From: Methylovulum sp. | GTDB lineage: Bacteria > Pseudomonadota > Gammaproteobacteria > Methylococcales > Methylomonadaceae | NCBI GenBank assembly: GCA_028712695.1 | Contig: JAQTQZ010000012.1 | Span: 1 to 64,000, forward strand | Direction of reading: 5' to 3' | Length of the DNA stretch: 64,000 nt | Shown: piece after piece, positions 39,068 through 49,216 of the stretch | Position numbering within the stretch: position 1 is the stretch's first letter | How the letters are laid out: each line of letters starts with the position of its first letter | Position numbers and translations under genes: made by a program | The notes under the pieces: model-generated | The model's database searches: none | Seen by the model: only the letters and a program-made list of their open reading frames with translations | What the model was told of the DNA's origin: nothing

Positions 39068-40255
39068 TTAGCAACCAGGTTGCGGCGCAGGCTCACATAC
39101 AGCATTAACCAACGTTACGATATTGCCGTCTGTAAAAGGGCTTGCACCTTGTTCTTTCAATAAATCACTGATGTAACCCCAACTGGTCACGCCCACGACA
39201 GTATTGTGCCCCGTGTCACTGCCAAAATCAGTGCCAGCAAGTGATGGTTCCATACCCAAGTTAACCAACCATGGCCCGCCGCTTGAGCCACCGGTTTGTA
39301 ACGAACCAATAATGGTATTATTTGAAAAACTGCCATCGACATAACCCAAAGAGTCGGTGCGTTCCATCAGATCACCACCATCAATAGCCTGAGGATAGCC
39401 TAACTGGGAAATTTGCGCGGCTGTTTTACGCAAAAATGGCGCATAACTATAACCATTCCAACCATAAGCATACCAGCCTGTTTTGTCACCTGCGTAGTAA
39501 GTTGTCCTTCTGATGGGTTTAGCTGCCAGCTTGATGACCGCCACATCATTTTGGCAAACGACGCCGGGCGATGCGCAAGAATCTGTGCCATCGTAATAAG
39601 ACGTCATAATGACTGGAGATATCCCATCCCAGATACCGTAGGGTGCCAAAGTACCATTATGTGCCGGGATAAATGTCCAGTTGGAATAGAACGTTTTCTT
39701 ACCAAAATCAGCCACACAATGCGCGGCGGTAACAATAACCCCCGGCTTGATTAAAGAGGCTGAACAAACAAAGGTAGATCCGCCTTCATTGAAATATAAC
39801 TTGCCGGTTGCACGGTAAGGATAAAACTTAGATGTCCTATTTTTATAAGCATTAACTTGGGACGTGGTATAGGGATGATTGGTTGTCCCAAACTCTTGGG
39901 GCGCAACACCCACTTCCCCTTCGGGAATAAAATTGGATTTAGGCACTGTCACCGGTGTTTCTTTGCCATCGCCTGTACTACCCTCACTATGTCCAGGGAC
40001 TCCAAATGAGACGGGGGCGGCATTTGATCCTTGCAGAAATAAACTGGCATCGGCTTTAGGCAACGGCATTGGTATAGCATTAGCGAAATCAATACCGGCC
40101 CCTTCCGATTGGCCTGTTTGGGCAGGCGCTGTCATGATTGTCACTGCACCTATTTGTTGGACATCTGCCTCTGCAGCGCTGGTTGCCAAAGCTAATCCGC
40201 CTGCCACACATAACAAGCCTGTTGTAGAAAGGCTGTAAAATTTATTCATCTTCAT
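39068..40255 (-). CDS. secreted trypsin-like serine protease
   Basis: A 395-residue protein with a signal peptide (LSTTGLLCVAGGLALATSAA) and a long pro-region rich in proline and glycine (about 30-145). The S1 domain has the triad in VTAAHC, NDVAVIKL and TGGSSGGPW, and several cysteines that could pair. The ATG at 40255 follows AAGGAG by 8 bases. It probably acts outside the cytoplasm, on an unknown target, after removal of the propeptide. Confidence 0.88.
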   Translation of the reverse strand: MKMNKFYSLSTTGLLCVAGGLALATSAAEADVQQIGAVTIMTAPAQTGQSEGAGIDFANAIPMPLPKADASLFLQGSNAAPVSFGVPGHSEGSTGDGKETPVTVPKSNFIPEGEVGVAPQEFGTTNHPYTTSQVNAYKNRTSKFYPYRATGKLYFNEGGSTFVCSASLIKPGVIVTAAHCVADFGKKTFYSNWTFIPAHNGTLAPYGIWDGISPVIMTSYYDGTDSCASPGVVCQNDVAVIKLAAKPIRRTTYYAGDKTGWYAYGWNGYSYAPFLRKTAAQISQLGYPQAIDGGDLMERTDSLGYVDGSFSNNTIIGSLQTGGSSGGPWLVNLGMEPSLAGTDFGSDTGHNTVVGVTSWGYISDLLKEQGASPFTDGNIVTLVNAVCEPAPQPGC

Positions 40256-40590
40256 GACAAAACTCCTTCTAATGGGGTGATATGAAAAGTTTGCAAAATA
40301 ACAAGTGGTTAATTGCAAAACAACACTTTATTAACAAAAAATCGCAATTAAAAGCTTAATTGACGGCTAACCAAGCACATGAACTCTTTTAGCCGTGGAA
40401 CAAAAATAGCAAATAAATGCTTAGGATACCAAGGCACTATCAACAAGCTAAATGCCGGACTAGCCATTTTCTAAAAAAATCAAGATATCCAATTTAAAAG
40501 TATCCACCTTACCAGCGCATAATTCAACTGACTTTTATTCCTAGATACAAATCCAGAACACTGGATAAAATATCTTTATATTCCCGCGTA
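40256..40590. other. 335-bp AT-rich intergenic region
   Basis: No coding region, repeat or clear terminator was seen between the protease promoter side and the end of mch. The protease promoter should lie at its left edge, near 40270-40330. Confidence 0.4.
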
Positions 40591-41574
40591 TCAGCCACCA
40601 AACGATAAATTCAGCAATTCATTGTCCAACCGTCCAGCACGGAAACTGTTACCGGATTCCACCGCCGTGACAATAACGCTGGCGGGGCTAAACAACATCG
40701 CATCAATCTTGAAAAAATCGTATTTACACTCTTTAAATATTTGCGCAAACGGTTTGCCATAATCTTTGGATGTCGAGCTAGGCAATTCATTGGCTAATTT
40801 TTCGGCCGCTTCGTCTGTTCCTTTTACGAAAATATGCACTAAACCCGCAAACAAAATCGCATCGTTTGTACGCCCCATCGCCTGCACAAAATCAGGATGC
40901 GGCGGACAAATGGGTGCGCTACCGGTGCCATCCAAAATATGTTCAAGCGGAAAATGAAGTGCATGGGCTTTGTGCATAGCAACTTCCAAAACACGACCCA
41001 CCACTTGCACACAGCCAGCCAGACTACTGGTAGGTGTGACGATAATGGTCAAATTATCCGGTGCCACACCGCATGCAGACGCCACTTTTTCGACGATTTC
41101 AATAGGTGGAATTTTATCGTTTTCAATGACCAATACCGTTTGCCCGCACTGATCCTGATAACCTAGCTCTTTGTAGAGCTCTTCAACCGGACTGGTCACG
41201 CCTTCTTTAGTTTTGGTGGCCATCGCCCGCGCCGGGCCAGAACCTAACGCATAGTATTTTTCGTGCGCCAAGCTCCAGCCCGCATATTGGCTACCCAGAC
41301 ACGCCAATACGGGATTGCTGGAATGCACATTGACCGTCAACGGCCATTTCTCAGTATAAGCACTTTGCGAAATGGCCACTGTACCCATACCGCCCAAGCA
41401 GATTTCGGTAATAATCCGCCCTGCTTCTAGGCCACCTGCCGCGTTGATACCGGCATCAATAATCGTGCAGCCATTTTCCAGTTTTTGGACGTTTAGCCTG
41501 AGTTTGTCGGCATTGTCGAGCAATTCCTTGACTAAAGGCTGGGAAAGTTTATTAACGCTTGCTGTGTATTCCAT
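40591..41574 (-). CDS. mch: methenyltetrahydromethanopterin cyclohydrolase
   Basis: The 327-residue product matches Mch throughout, for example [32 protein letters not shown] and [20 protein letters not shown]. The enzyme hydrolyses methenyl-H4MPT in the tetrahydromethanopterin-linked formaldehyde oxidation route of methylotrophs. The start overlaps the ATP-grasp gene by 43 bases, so the two are translated together. This gene is the strongest sign of a methylotrophic host. Confidence 0.95.
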   Translation of the reverse strand: MEYTASVNKLSQPLVKELLDNADKLRLNVQKLENGCTIIDAGINAAGGLEAGRIITEICLGGMGTVAISQSAYTEKWPLTVNVHSSNPVLACLGSQYAGWSLAHEKYYALGSGPARAMATKTKEGVTSPVEELYKELGYQDQCGQTVLVIENDKIPPIEIVEKVASACGVAPDNLTIIVTPTSSLAGCVQVVGRVLEVAMHKAHALHFPLEHILDGTGSAPICPPHPDFVQAMGRTNDAILFAGLVHIFVKGTDEAAEKLANELPSSTSKDYGKPFAQIFKECKYDFFKIDAMLFSPASVIVTAVESGNSFRAGRLDNELLNLSFGG

Positions 41575-42680
41575 GAAGTTGAACCTGTGTTTAGTTGGTT
41601 AAAAATTTGTTGTTGTGCATGTTGCAGCTGTTCGAAAACAGCTTTGGGCGTATTCTGGCTGGCAATAATACTGCAAATTGGCTGGCCTTTGCGACAGTTA
41701 ACGCCGGGCGCGGGCAAATCAACGCACCCGTCAGGCCATTCGAATACGTCGGGTATAAGCACGTCATAATCGGCATAAACAATCTGATAGGCCGTAAAGC
41801 CAACTTGCCGGATAAAACCATCTGCCATCTCGCCTTGGCTCGCCAGAATATGCCGCATTAACAACTTATTGCCATACAACTGCATGCTTGCCGGCAGGCG
41901 CGGATTGATTTCCAGCACATAAAGACCATCGCCATCTTGTATAAAATCAATTGAATTTAATCCTTTAAGGGACAGTTCTGGAACCAGTCCTGCAAGCCAG
42001 CCAAGCAGCAATATTTTCTGCTTGGCCGATAAATTGCTGCTATTGATAATCCCTGAAAAAATAAAGGCTTCCCCCGCATCGGATGGGACAGTCCATTGGG
42101 TATTAAAACCGATGGACTGCACGGTTTGCCCATCCGCCAAAAACAATACCGAATGCGGTGTGCCAGATTGGTATTTTTGCCAGTAAACCGAATTGTCCGT
42201 ACTGTCATAATCAGCGGGTTTTATACCTATACCACCCTGCCCTTGCAGCGGTTTAACCAGCCAATTACCGGCCTGTGCGGGCACATTAAAAGAAACCTCC
42301 GGATAAGGAATGCTTAAATCGGACAACACGGCGAAAAATTCCGCTTTGCTTTGCACCCTTGCAAAAGTATCAGGTGGATTACCCAGCACTATCAATCGCT
42401 TGCTCAAGTAATGCAAACTTTCCGGATAACATTCAAAGCCACTGCCATAAATTGCATGGGTGACAGCATAACGGCCTATAAAAAAATCAACTGCGGGCCT
42501 TAAATCCTCTTCAGCCAATGAGCGTATTTTAACAAAGTCTTCTGCGTAAACGCGCGTGTCAAGGTCAGCAAACAAATCAATCGCCAAGGGCTTAAGACCT
42601 GCGTTTTTTGCCGCCTGCGCCAACATGCGCCCAGAACCGGCGACAACCAGCACATACTCGAAGATAACGCTATTAGGCAT
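41532..42680 (-). CDS. ATP-grasp protein of the tetrahydromethanopterin gene set
   Basis: A 382-residue ATP-grasp enzyme: N-terminal [20 protein letters not shown], nucleotide-binding [18 protein letters not shown], and metal-binding [21 protein letters not shown] with the catalytic ending NPRLPAS. The family (COG2232-like, Orf5 of methylotrophs) is encoded next to mch and is thought to add a ligand such as glutamate during H4MPT cofactor synthesis. The ATG at 42680 is chosen by homology start; no good ribosome binding site is present. Confidence 0.82.
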   Translation of the reverse strand: MPNSVIFEYVLVVAGSGRMLAQAAKNAGLKPLAIDLFADLDTRVYAEDFVKIRSLAEEDLRPAVDFFIGRYAVTHAIYGSGFECYPESLHYLSKRLIVLGNPPDTFARVQSKAEFFAVLSDLSIPYPEVSFNVPAQAGNWLVKPLQGQGGIGIKPADYDSTDNSVYWQKYQSGTPHSVLFLADGQTVQSIGFNTQWTVPSDAGEAFIFSGIINSSNLSAKQKILLLGWLAGLVPELSLKGLNSIDFIQDGDGLYVLEINPRLPASMQLYGNKLLMRHILASQGEMADGFIRQVGFTAYQIVYADYDVLIPDVFEWPDGCVDLPAPGVNCRKGQPICSIIASQNTPKAVFEQLQHAQQQIFNQLNTGSTSWNTQQALINFPSL

Positions 42681-42783
42681 ATTATTATTGTTGGTTGAAA
42701 GAAATGGTTTACATGATAAATTAAAGCCCAGACACAAGGATGCACGGCCATAATAATTAATAATAAGCTTGAGGAGAACGGCA

Positions 42784-43650
42784 ATGATTAGGTTAACTTA
42801 CGCAAGCACCGCACTTAAAGAATGGAGCTCGGAAGAGCTGTTAAAGCTGTTGAACCAATGCAGGATCAATAACGGCGCCAAAAACATTACCGGCATCCTG
42901 CTGTATACCAACGGGACTTTTTTTCAGGTGCTCGAAGGCGACGAGGCGACAGTCACTCGCGTATACGAAACGATAGAAAAAGATAACCGCCACAAAAACT
43001 GCACCATCATTGACAGTGAAAAAATAACCGAACGGGCGTTTCCTTATTGGAGCATGGGCTTTGAAAAAATAGACCCTAAAGAACTGAATAAAATGCCAGG
43101 GCTTAATGACTTTTTTGAACATGATTTTACCCCTTCCGGTTTCGCCTCCCATAAAAACATAATCGGCCCGTTATTGTCGCACCTGCGTGAAAAGCTGGTG
43201 AAGCATGTCAGCGAAAACCATGAAGAACTGCCGATACAACACGAAGACCCTTTTATCCAATTGTTGCACCGCGCCATCCGCTTGGGCGTAAAGTTTCTGG
43301 CACTATTGATGGTGTTCGTCATATTTTTTGGCATTATTGATGTGGCTTACGTCATGTACGAAAAAATCACCGCGCCACCCTTTGCGTTGATGACCATCAA
43401 TGACCTATTGGAAACTTTTGGCGCATTCTTAGCGGTATTGATCGCCATTGAAATCTTCCTGAACATCACCCTGTATATCCGCAGTGATGTCATTCCTGTC
43501 AAACTCGTTGTAGCCACGGCGTTAATGGCTATTTCACGTAAGGTGATCGTCTTTGATTACAAACATCTCGATCCCGAATATGTCAGTGCGTCAGGGATTG
43601 TTTTGGTCGCTTTAGGTGTCACTTATTGGCTAGTGCAGAAGCATCACTAG
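42784..43650 (+). CDS. BLUF blue-light sensor fused to a PsiE-like membrane domain
   Basis: A 288-residue fusion. Residues 1-95 form a complete BLUF domain with tyrosine 6 (RLTYAST), asparagines 29-30, glutamine 48 (GTFFQVLEG) and tryptophan 89 (YWSMGF), the residues around FAD. After a linker of about 70 residues comes a four-helix membrane domain (about 170-285) with the PsiE pattern: ETFGAFLAVLIAIEI, NITLYIRSDV and KVIVFDYKHLDPE. Blue light would therefore act on a membrane protein of unknown activity. GAGGAG lies 7 bases ahead of the ATG at 42784. Confidence 0.85.
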   Translation: MIRLTYASTALKEWSSEELLKLLNQCRINNGAKNITGILLYTNGTFFQVLEGDEATVTRVYETIEKDNRHKNCTIIDSEKITERAFPYWSMGFEKIDPKELNKMPGLNDFFEHDFTPSGFASHKNIIGPLLSHLREKLVKHVSENHEELPIQHEDPFIQLLHRAIRLGVKFLALLMVFVIFFGIIDVAYVMYEKITAPPFALMTINDLLETFGAFLAVLIAIEIFLNITLYIRSDVIPVKLVVATALMAISRKVIVFDYKHLDPEYVSASGIVLVALGVTYWLVQKHH

Positions 43651-43681
43651 CATAACCGGCTTAAATATTAAGGGGAAGACC

Positions 43682-44077
43682 ATGTATAACACCGTCATCA
43701 TGCTGCTAATATCGCTAATGGTCCAAGGCTGTTCTGACTATTTTTCAAAATCCGGCACGGATTCAAAGTATTTTTCTGATGCCTCAACTTGCTACCAATC
43801 CTCAGTGCGTAAGGAACAGCTAAAAGTACCCACCGCCGGCACCATGTCAATTATCGAAATCCCAACCGGCAATGACGCGGGGGCCTTTAGCAATTGCATG
43901 GCATACAAAGGCCACCCCATCGAAAAAGCGGATCCAGAGGCGTACCTGAATGCCTCCCGCGAGTGTTTGCAAGCAACCGGCAACGCCACAGACCCTGGCA
44001 ATGCGTATGCTGATTGTATAAAACACGGCAACATCACCGTCGAAACTTTGCCGAATGGCAAGGCGAATGAAGAGTAA
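43682..44077 (+). CDS. small lipoprotein-like hypothetical protein
   Basis: A 131-residue protein with a hydrophobic N-terminus ending in a loose lipobox LMVQGC (cysteine 17), then a polar domain with five further cysteines. I do not recognise the family. It lies 31 bases after the BLUF-PsiE gene with AAGGGGAAG upstream and may be co-transcribed with it. Envelope location is inferred from the leader. Confidence 0.55.
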   Translation: MYNTVIMLLISLMVQGCSDYFSKSGTDSKYFSDASTCYQSSVRKEQLKVPTAGTMSIIEIPTGNDAGAFSNCMAYKGHPIEKADPEAYLNASRECLQATGNATDPGNAYADCIKHGNITVETLPNGKANEE

Positions 44078-44157
44078 ATCCGGCTATGCAATTTGACTCT
44101 GGACAAATTTATGCCACATTAAAGCTTTTAAATTTGGCATAAGTTTTATCACCCGTT

Positions 44158-44601
44158 ATGAAATCTCACTTTTTACTTCTTATTATTGCTATGACACTCA
44201 GCGTATCAACCGAAGCCAATACCACCACGCCCAAAAAACTGCCACTTTGCCTAAACACGCCTAACTGCGTTTCCAGCCAAGCCGACAGCACCGACAAGCA
44301 GCATTATATTGCGCCTTTTAAAATCAGCGGCTCCGCTTTTGCTGCGTGGGATGCGTTAATCAAGGCCATTAACAACCATGCCCGCATGGTAATCACCCAT
44401 CAAACTGCGGACACGCTGCACGCAGAAGCCACCAGCCTGGTCTTACATTTTGTCGATGACATTAACGCCGTTCTTGACAGCAAGGGGAACCTCATCCATA
44501 TCCGTTCCGCCTCACGCACGGGCCACAGCGATTTTGGCGTTAATCGTAAACGCATCGAAGAATTGCGCTTACAACTGCAAAAAGCACACCTTATAGAGTA
44601 A
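44158..44601 (+). CDS. DUF1499 family periplasmic protein
   Basis: A 147-residue protein with a signal peptide (FLLLIIAMTLSVSTEA) and the DUF1499 hallmarks CLNTPNCVSSQA, FVDDINAVLD and IRSASRTGHSDFGVNRKRIE. The family is widespread and of unknown function. It stands alone between the lipoprotein gene and htpG. Confidence 0.85.
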   Translation: MKSHFLLLIIAMTLSVSTEANTTTPKKLPLCLNTPNCVSSQADSTDKQHYIAPFKISGSAFAAWDALIKAINNHARMVITHQTADTLHAEATSLVLHFVDDINAVLDSKGNLIHIRSASRTGHSDFGVNRKRIEELRLQLQKAHLIE

Positions 44602-44724
44602 AGTGCCGCCCCAACAGGGCATCTTTGCTTAAATGGATAGAAATGGCTTGAAAATAAACCAAGCCATCCCCACATTCTGGTGCTAATCACTTTCAAATGA
44701 TTTTTTAAACTCAGGAATAAAAAA

Positions 44725-46683
44725 ATGACTGTTGAAGCACACAAAGAAACCTTAGGTTTTCAAACCGAAGTGAAGCATCTGCTGCACTTGATGATCCACT
44801 CCTTGTACAGCAACAAAGAAATCTTTTTACGCGAATTGATTTCCAACGCCTCAGACGCCGCCGACAAACTGCGTTTCCTAGCGCTGTCCAACGAAAGCCT
44901 GTACGAAGGCGACAGCGAGCTGAAAATCCGTTTGGAATTCGACAAGGACAAACGCACCATCAGCATTATCGACAACGGCGTCGGCATGACCCGCGAAGAA
45001 GTGCAGGAACATATTGGCACGATTGCCAAGTCTGGCACCAAGCAATTTTTTGAAGCCTTGACCGGCGACCAAGCCAAAGACAGCGAGCTGATCGGCCAGT
45101 TCGGCGTCGGTTTTTATTCGGCGTTCATCGTTGCCGACAAAGTCACTTTAACGACCCGTAAAGCAGGTGCGCCCAGTAGCGAAGGCGTGTGTTGGGAATC
45201 GGCTGGAGAAGGCGATTACACACTGGAAACTGTCGAGAAAGCCCAACGCGGTACTGAAATCGTGCTGCATTTGAAAGAAGCAGAAAGCGAATTTTTGGAT
45301 GACTACCGCATCCGCTCGATCGTCAGAAAATTCTCCGACCACATCTCGCTACCTATCGTCATGGACAAAGAAGTCATGCCGGAAATGGACTTGGATGATG
45401 ATGAAGAAAGCGTAGAAGGCGAAGAAAAAGCTGAAAAAGCCAAACCGACCCCTGAAATCGTCGAAGAAACCATTAACAGCGCCTCCGCGTTATGGACAAA
45501 AGCCCGCCAGGACATTTCCGACGACGACTACAACCAGTTCTACAAACACGTCGGCCATGATTTCCAAGACCCGCTGACCCATGTCCATAGCAAGGTTGAA
45601 GGCACCAACGAATATACCCTGTTGCTGTATGTGCCTGGCCGCGCGCCCTTCGACTTATGGGATCGCGAACACAAACATGGCGTCAAACTGTACATCCGTA
45701 AAGTGTTCATTACGGACGATGCAGAACAACTGATGCCACGTTATTTACGCTTTATCAAAGGTATTATTGACGCCAACTCGCTACCGCTAAACGTTTCGCG
45801 CGAAATCCTGCAACAAAGCAAACAAATCAGCACCATCAAATCAGGTGCAGTGAAAAAAGTGCTGGGTATGCTGGAAAACCTAGCGAAAAACGAGCCGGAA
45901 AAATACGAAACATTTTGGACTGAGTTCGGCAATGTCATCAAAGAAGGCCCGGTTGAAGACCACGCCAACAAAGACCGGATCGCCAAACTGCTACGTTTTT
46001 CTTCGACCCATACCGACAACAGCAAACAGGACGTGTCGCTGGAAGATTACGTCAGCCGTATGAAAGAAGGCCAGGACAAAATCTACTACGTCACTGCCGA
46101 TACCTTTGCTGCGGCAAAAAGCAGTCCGCACTTGGAAATTTTCCGTAAAAAAGGCATCGAAGTGTTGCTGTTGTCCGACCGTATCGATGAATGGTTAATC
46201 TCTTCGTTAAGCGAATTCGACGGCAAACATTTGCAATCGGTTGCCAAAGGCGATTTGGATCTGGGTACACTGGACAGTGAAGAAGATAAAAAAGCACAGG
46301 AAGAAATAAGCCATGACTTTGAAAGCGTACTCAAGCAAATTAAGGACGTATTGGCCGACAAAGTCAGCGAAGTGCGTTTAAGCCACCGTTTGACAGAATC
46401 GCCAGCGTGTTTGGTCGCCGATGTCTACGGGATGAGCCTGAACATGGAACGCATCATGAAAGAAGCGGGCCAATCAATGAACTTCGGCAAAAAGCCTATT
46501 TTTGAAGTCAACCCGACCCATGCGTTGGTCGGCAAATTAAAAGACGAACAAGACGACGCCCGTTTTGCCGATTTGACACATATCCTGTTCGACCAAGCCA
46601 TTCTAGCGGAAGGCGGTCAGTTGGATGATCCGGCAGCATTTGTGCATAAGCTGAATAGCTTATTGCAAGGCTTATTGGGTTAA
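44725..46683 (+). CDS. htpG: molecular chaperone HtpG (bacterial Hsp90)
   Basis: The 652-residue product has the GHKL ATPase domain with [16 protein letters not shown] and DNGVGMT, the ATP-lid region [11 protein letters not shown], the middle-domain arginine segment [12 protein letters not shown] and a C-terminal dimerisation domain. An acidic insertion ([18 protein letters not shown], about 225-245) makes it slightly longer than usual. AGGAA precedes the ATG, and a strong terminator follows. Confidence 0.97.
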   Translation: MTVEAHKETLGFQTEVKHLLHLMIHSLYSNKEIFLRELISNASDAADKLRFLALSNESLYEGDSELKIRLEFDKDKRTISIIDNGVGMTREEVQEHIGTIAKSGTKQFFEALTGDQAKDSELIGQFGVGFYSAFIVADKVTLTTRKAGAPSSEGVCWESAGEGDYTLETVEKAQRGTEIVLHLKEAESEFLDDYRIRSIVRKFSDHISLPIVMDKEVMPEMDLDDDEESVEGEEKAEKAKPTPEIVEETINSASALWTKARQDISDDDYNQFYKHVGHDFQDPLTHVHSKVEGTNEYTLLLYVPGRAPFDLWDREHKHGVKLYIRKVFITDDAEQLMPRYLRFIKGIIDANSLPLNVSREILQQSKQISTIKSGAVKKVLGMLENLAKNEPEKYETFWTEFGNVIKEGPVEDHANKDRIAKLLRFSSTHTDNSKQDVSLEDYVSRMKEGQDKIYYVTADTFAAAKSSPHLEIFRKKGIEVLLLSDRIDEWLISSLSEFDGKHLQSVAKGDLDLGTLDSEEDKKAQEEISHDFESVLKQIKDVLADKVSEVRLSHRLTESPACLVADVYGMSLNMERIMKEAGQSMNFGKKPIFEVNPTHALVGKLKDEQDDARFADLTHILFDQAILAEGGQLDDPAAFVHKLNSLLQGLLG

Positions 46684-46690
46684 AGCTAAC

Positions 46691-46721
46691 AAAAAAGGCC
46701 GGGATACCCCGGCCTTTTTTT
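46691..46721 (+). terminator. intrinsic terminator of htpG
   Basis: AAAAAAGGCCGGG-ATAC-CCCGGCCTTTTTTT: a GC-rich 7-bp core extended by A-T pairs with a run of thymidines, 8 bases after the htpG stop. The A run makes it work in both directions. Confidence 0.93.
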
Positions 46722-46773
46722 GCCTGCAATATTTTTACCCGCTATTTTATTCGCCATTTCCTATTACTGTTAA

Positions 46774-46961
46774 GGCTCAATATGGGTTTTAGGGTATTTT
46801 TGAATGATGGGCACCAAAAGCTTCAAATGTCAGTTATTGGAGTACAAACCTAGGTTTGTACTCCAATATCAGCAAGTTTATAGGCCAAAACACCCATTTT
46901 CTTCCTTATTTTTAAACTTCGAGGAGGTGGCTTGAAAAGACCTTAAAACCCATATAGAGCC
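46774..46961. mobile_element. 188-bp MITE-like element with terminal inverted repeats and target duplication
   Basis: The left end GGCTCAATATGGGTTTTAGG is repeated in inverted form at the right end (CCTTAAAACCCATATAGAGC plus C), about 25 bp with few mismatches. The 9 bp TACTGTTAA occurs directly outside both ends (46765-46773 and 46962-46970), as a target duplication would. Inside is a perfect 32-bp palindrome at 46836-46867 (half site ATTGGAGTACAAACCT). There is no room for a transposase. The ends resemble those of ISL3-type elements, but that family link is tentative. Confidence 0.8.
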
Positions 46962-47014
46962 TACTGTTAATTACACGGTCTAATTTAATTGTGGGAGGCT
47001 ACGGTAGCCCATTA

Positions 47015-47434
47015 CTATCGGCGATGCAGAAAATTAAACAGCACAAACCCAACAAACATCGCCCCGGCAAAGACATAAATGCCCGGCAAGCCGGTCGTCA
47101 AACCAACCAACGCGGGCCCCGGACAAATGCCGGACAGCCCCCAGCCTATGCCGAATATCGCAGCACCGCCTATCAACTGGACATCAATCCCAGATTTCCT
47201 ATTGCCACAAGCGGGTTGCTCTTGTTCCTGGTCAGGCTCGCTTAATGGCCGGAACACACGTTGCAAGACACCTAAAGTCAATAAGGCACTGGCCATCACC
47301 AGCGCCAAACTGGGATCCCAAGTACCCGCAATATCCAGAAATGCCAGCACTTTGGCAGGATTAGTCATTTGGGCGATAATGAGACCCAGCCCGAAAATTA
47401 GCCCGAAAACAAATGCGGAAATATTTTTAGCCAT
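47015..47434 (-). CDS. YeeE/YedE-family membrane protein, C-terminal half type
   Basis: A 139-residue protein with four membrane helices and the YeeE/YedE signature GIGWGLSGICPGPALVGL, whose cysteine is proposed to bind sulfur species. The ATG at 47434 follows AAGGG. Together with the next gene it forms a split two-protein version of the thiosulfate/sulfur-transport-like family. It is the second gene of the pair. Confidence 0.85.
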   Translation of the reverse strand: MAKNISAFVFGLIFGLGLIIAQMTNPAKVLAFLDIAGTWDPSLALVMASALLTLGVLQRVFRPLSEPDQEQEQPACGNRKSGIDVQLIGGAAIFGIGWGLSGICPGPALVGLTTGLPGIYVFAGAMFVGFVLFNFLHRR

Positions 47435-47445
47435 TGCCCTTCCAA

Positions 47446-47865
47446 TCAAAATACGTGGCGGACCAGATAAACCGACAATCCGGCGGTCGTCATAAAAATC
47501 AGCGTCGCCACGATGGAGCGCACCGACAACTTGGCAATGCCGCACACGCCATGACCACTGGTGCAGCCCCCGCCTAAACGGCTGCCGTAGCCGACCAGTA
47601 AACCGGCAACAGCCATTAATATTAGCGGGGTATCGGTCTGTACCGGAATAGCATTGCCGGTTAACCTATACAATAATCCGCTCATAATGAGTCCGGCCAA
47701 AAACCACAGCCGCCAACCACTATCGGCACCCCATGGTGGCAAAATGCCTGCGGCGATACCGGAAATGCCGGCCACCCGGTTATGCGTGAACAGCAACAAT
47801 GCCGAAGCCAAACCGATGATTGCACCGCCCGCCAATGCGGATAAAACAGTAATCTCTTCTGTCAT
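47446..47865 (-). CDS. YeeE/YedE-family membrane protein, N-terminal half type
   Basis: A 139-residue membrane protein with GGAIIGLASALLLFTHNRVA at the start and GSRLGGGCTSGHGVCGIAKL, the conserved cysteine motif of the first YeeE/YedE repeat. It lies 11 bases ahead of the companion gene. A role in moving thiosulfate or related sulfur into the cell is inferred from the family. Confidence 0.85.
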   Translation of the reverse strand: MTEEITVLSALAGGAIIGLASALLLFTHNRVAGISGIAAGILPPWGADSGWRLWFLAGLIMSGLLYRLTGNAIPVQTDTPLILMAVAGLLVGYGSRLGGGCTSGHGVCGIAKLSVRSIVATLIFMTTAGLSVYLVRHVF

Positions 47866-47967
47866 GTTTAGTTATTTCGTTAAAAAACTGGCTATTAAAT
47901 CAGAAATATTGCAACCAAGGAACTCGCCAAAGTTGTTTTATTAGACCGCCCCAACGTATTTCCGCCA

Positions 47968-48507
47968 TCAATCATAATGCACCAACTCATAATCCAACTC
48001 CGGTTCCCTGCCCGCCAATAAATCGGTCAGAAATTTCCAGAACACATCCGCAGACGGCGGACAGCCAGGCAAGTAATAATCAATTTTCACCACTTCATGG
48101 ATCGGGCGGACTTTATCCAGCAATAACGGCAATTCAACATCGCTGGGGATTTGCGGGTTTTCCACACCGATACCATCGAGATACGCTTCGCTCAGGCATT
48201 CTTCCAACGGAATGAAATTACGCATCGCGGGCAAACCGCCGTTAATTGCGCAGGCACCGACCGCGACAAGGATTTTGCAGTTTTTGCGGAACTCGCGCAG
48301 GGTGTGGACGTTTTCGGAATTGCACACGCCGCCTTCAATCAGGCCGATGTCGCAATCCGTGCAATGTTCTATGTCGGTGATGGGCGAGCGGTCGAATTCG
48401 ACAAGTTCGGCGAGTTGCACTAGGCGCTCGTCCAAATCCAAAAATGACATGTGGCAACCGAAACAACCGGCCAGTGAGGTGGTTGCAACCCGTATTTTAT
48501 TCGCCAT
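47968..48507 (-). CDS. hoxY: NAD-linked [NiFe] hydrogenase small subunit
   Basis: A 179-residue HoxY-type subunit with the proximal [4Fe-4S] ligands cysteines 15 and 18 (AGCFGCHMS), 86 (AVGACAING) and 149 (YLPGCPPSAD). It would pass electrons from the NiFe site of HoxH to the HoxFU diaphorase. Unusually, the next gene downstream is not hoxH but a YeeE/YedE gene 102 bases away. The start overlaps the hoxU end by 11 bases. Confidence 0.9.
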   Translation of the reverse strand: MANKIRVATTSLAGCFGCHMSFLDLDERLVQLAELVEFDRSPITDIEHCTDCDIGLIEGGVCNSENVHTLREFRKNCKILVAVGACAINGGLPAMRNFIPLEECLSEAYLDGIGVENPQIPSDVELPLLLDKVRPIHEVVKIDYYLPGCPPSADVFWKFLTDLLAGREPELDYELVHYD

Positions 48508-49216
48508 GTTGATGCTCCGTAGTCGCTAGGCTGACTTCATCTATTTCGTGGTGGTCGTATATGCGTTGGCCTATTGGCACTTGATAGCCAGTGCGTTTGA
48601 TTAAAATCGCGCCGGTCGGGCAGATATGCGCGGCTTTGTCATTTTTATCAAGATCAGTGTCTTTCAACTGGCCACTTTCGGCATTGAAGATCAGATGCTT
48701 GTTGATGCCGCGCCCGCTGATGGCAAACACGTTTTTGCCGTCGTGTTGCTGGCTGGCGCGGACGCATAAGGCGCAGAAAATGCAGCGGTTATGGTCAATC
48801 AGCACATCAGGGTGGGAAGCGTCCATTTCCCGATTGGGGTAAAACAGCGGAAAATGGTCATCGAGCATGTTCAGGTGATAGGCGACGGCCTGTAACTGGC
48901 AGTTGCCGGTTTTTTCACAGGACGGGCAAAAATGGTTGCCTTCGACAAACAACATTTGCGTGATTTTCCTCCGGTCATCAATTAACTCTTGGGTATTGTT
49001 AAGCACATCTTGCCCTTCCGCTGCCGGAAAGGTACAGGCGGAACAGTTGCGTCCGTTGACTTTTACCGTGCAGAGTTTGCAACTGCCGTGCGGGGTAAAT
49101 TCGGGATGATGGCATAAGTGCGGGATATAGACATCCGCCGCCGTCGCCGCTTCCATAATGGTTTGCCCATCCTCAAACGGGATGGTTTTGCCGTCAATCG
49201 TGATGGTTTTACTCAT
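48497..49216 (-). CDS. hoxU: NAD-linked hydrogenase diaphorase subunit HoxU
   Basis: A 239-residue protein with an N-terminal [2Fe-2S] domain (cysteines 35, 46, 49, 61), the NuoG-type His-Cys motif HFCPSCEKTGNC and a C-terminal [4Fe-4S] motif CIFCALC with CPTGAI. It matches HoxU/NuoG N-terminal modules. The ATG at 49216 is used; the longer frame to 49315 lies inside hoxF. It overlaps hoxF by 8 bases and hoxY by 11. Confidence 0.92.
   Translation of the reverse strand: MSKTITIDGKTIPFEDGQTIMEAATAADVYIPHLCHHPEFTPHGSCKLCTVKVNGRNCSACTFPAAEGQDVLNNTQELIDDRRKITQMLFVEGNHFCPSCEKTGNCQLQAVAYHLNMLDDHFPLFYPNREMDASHPDVLIDHNRCIFCALCVRASQQHDGKNVFAISGRGINKHLIFNAESGQLKDTDLDKNDKAAHICPTGAILIKRTGYQVPIGQRIYDHHEIDEVSLATTEHQHGE

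Noticed and set aside
47968-48507. hoxY product as a NuoB (complex I) subunit
   Set aside because: The cysteine spacing and neighbours (HoxF, HoxU) fit the hydrogenase small subunit; no other nuo genes are present.
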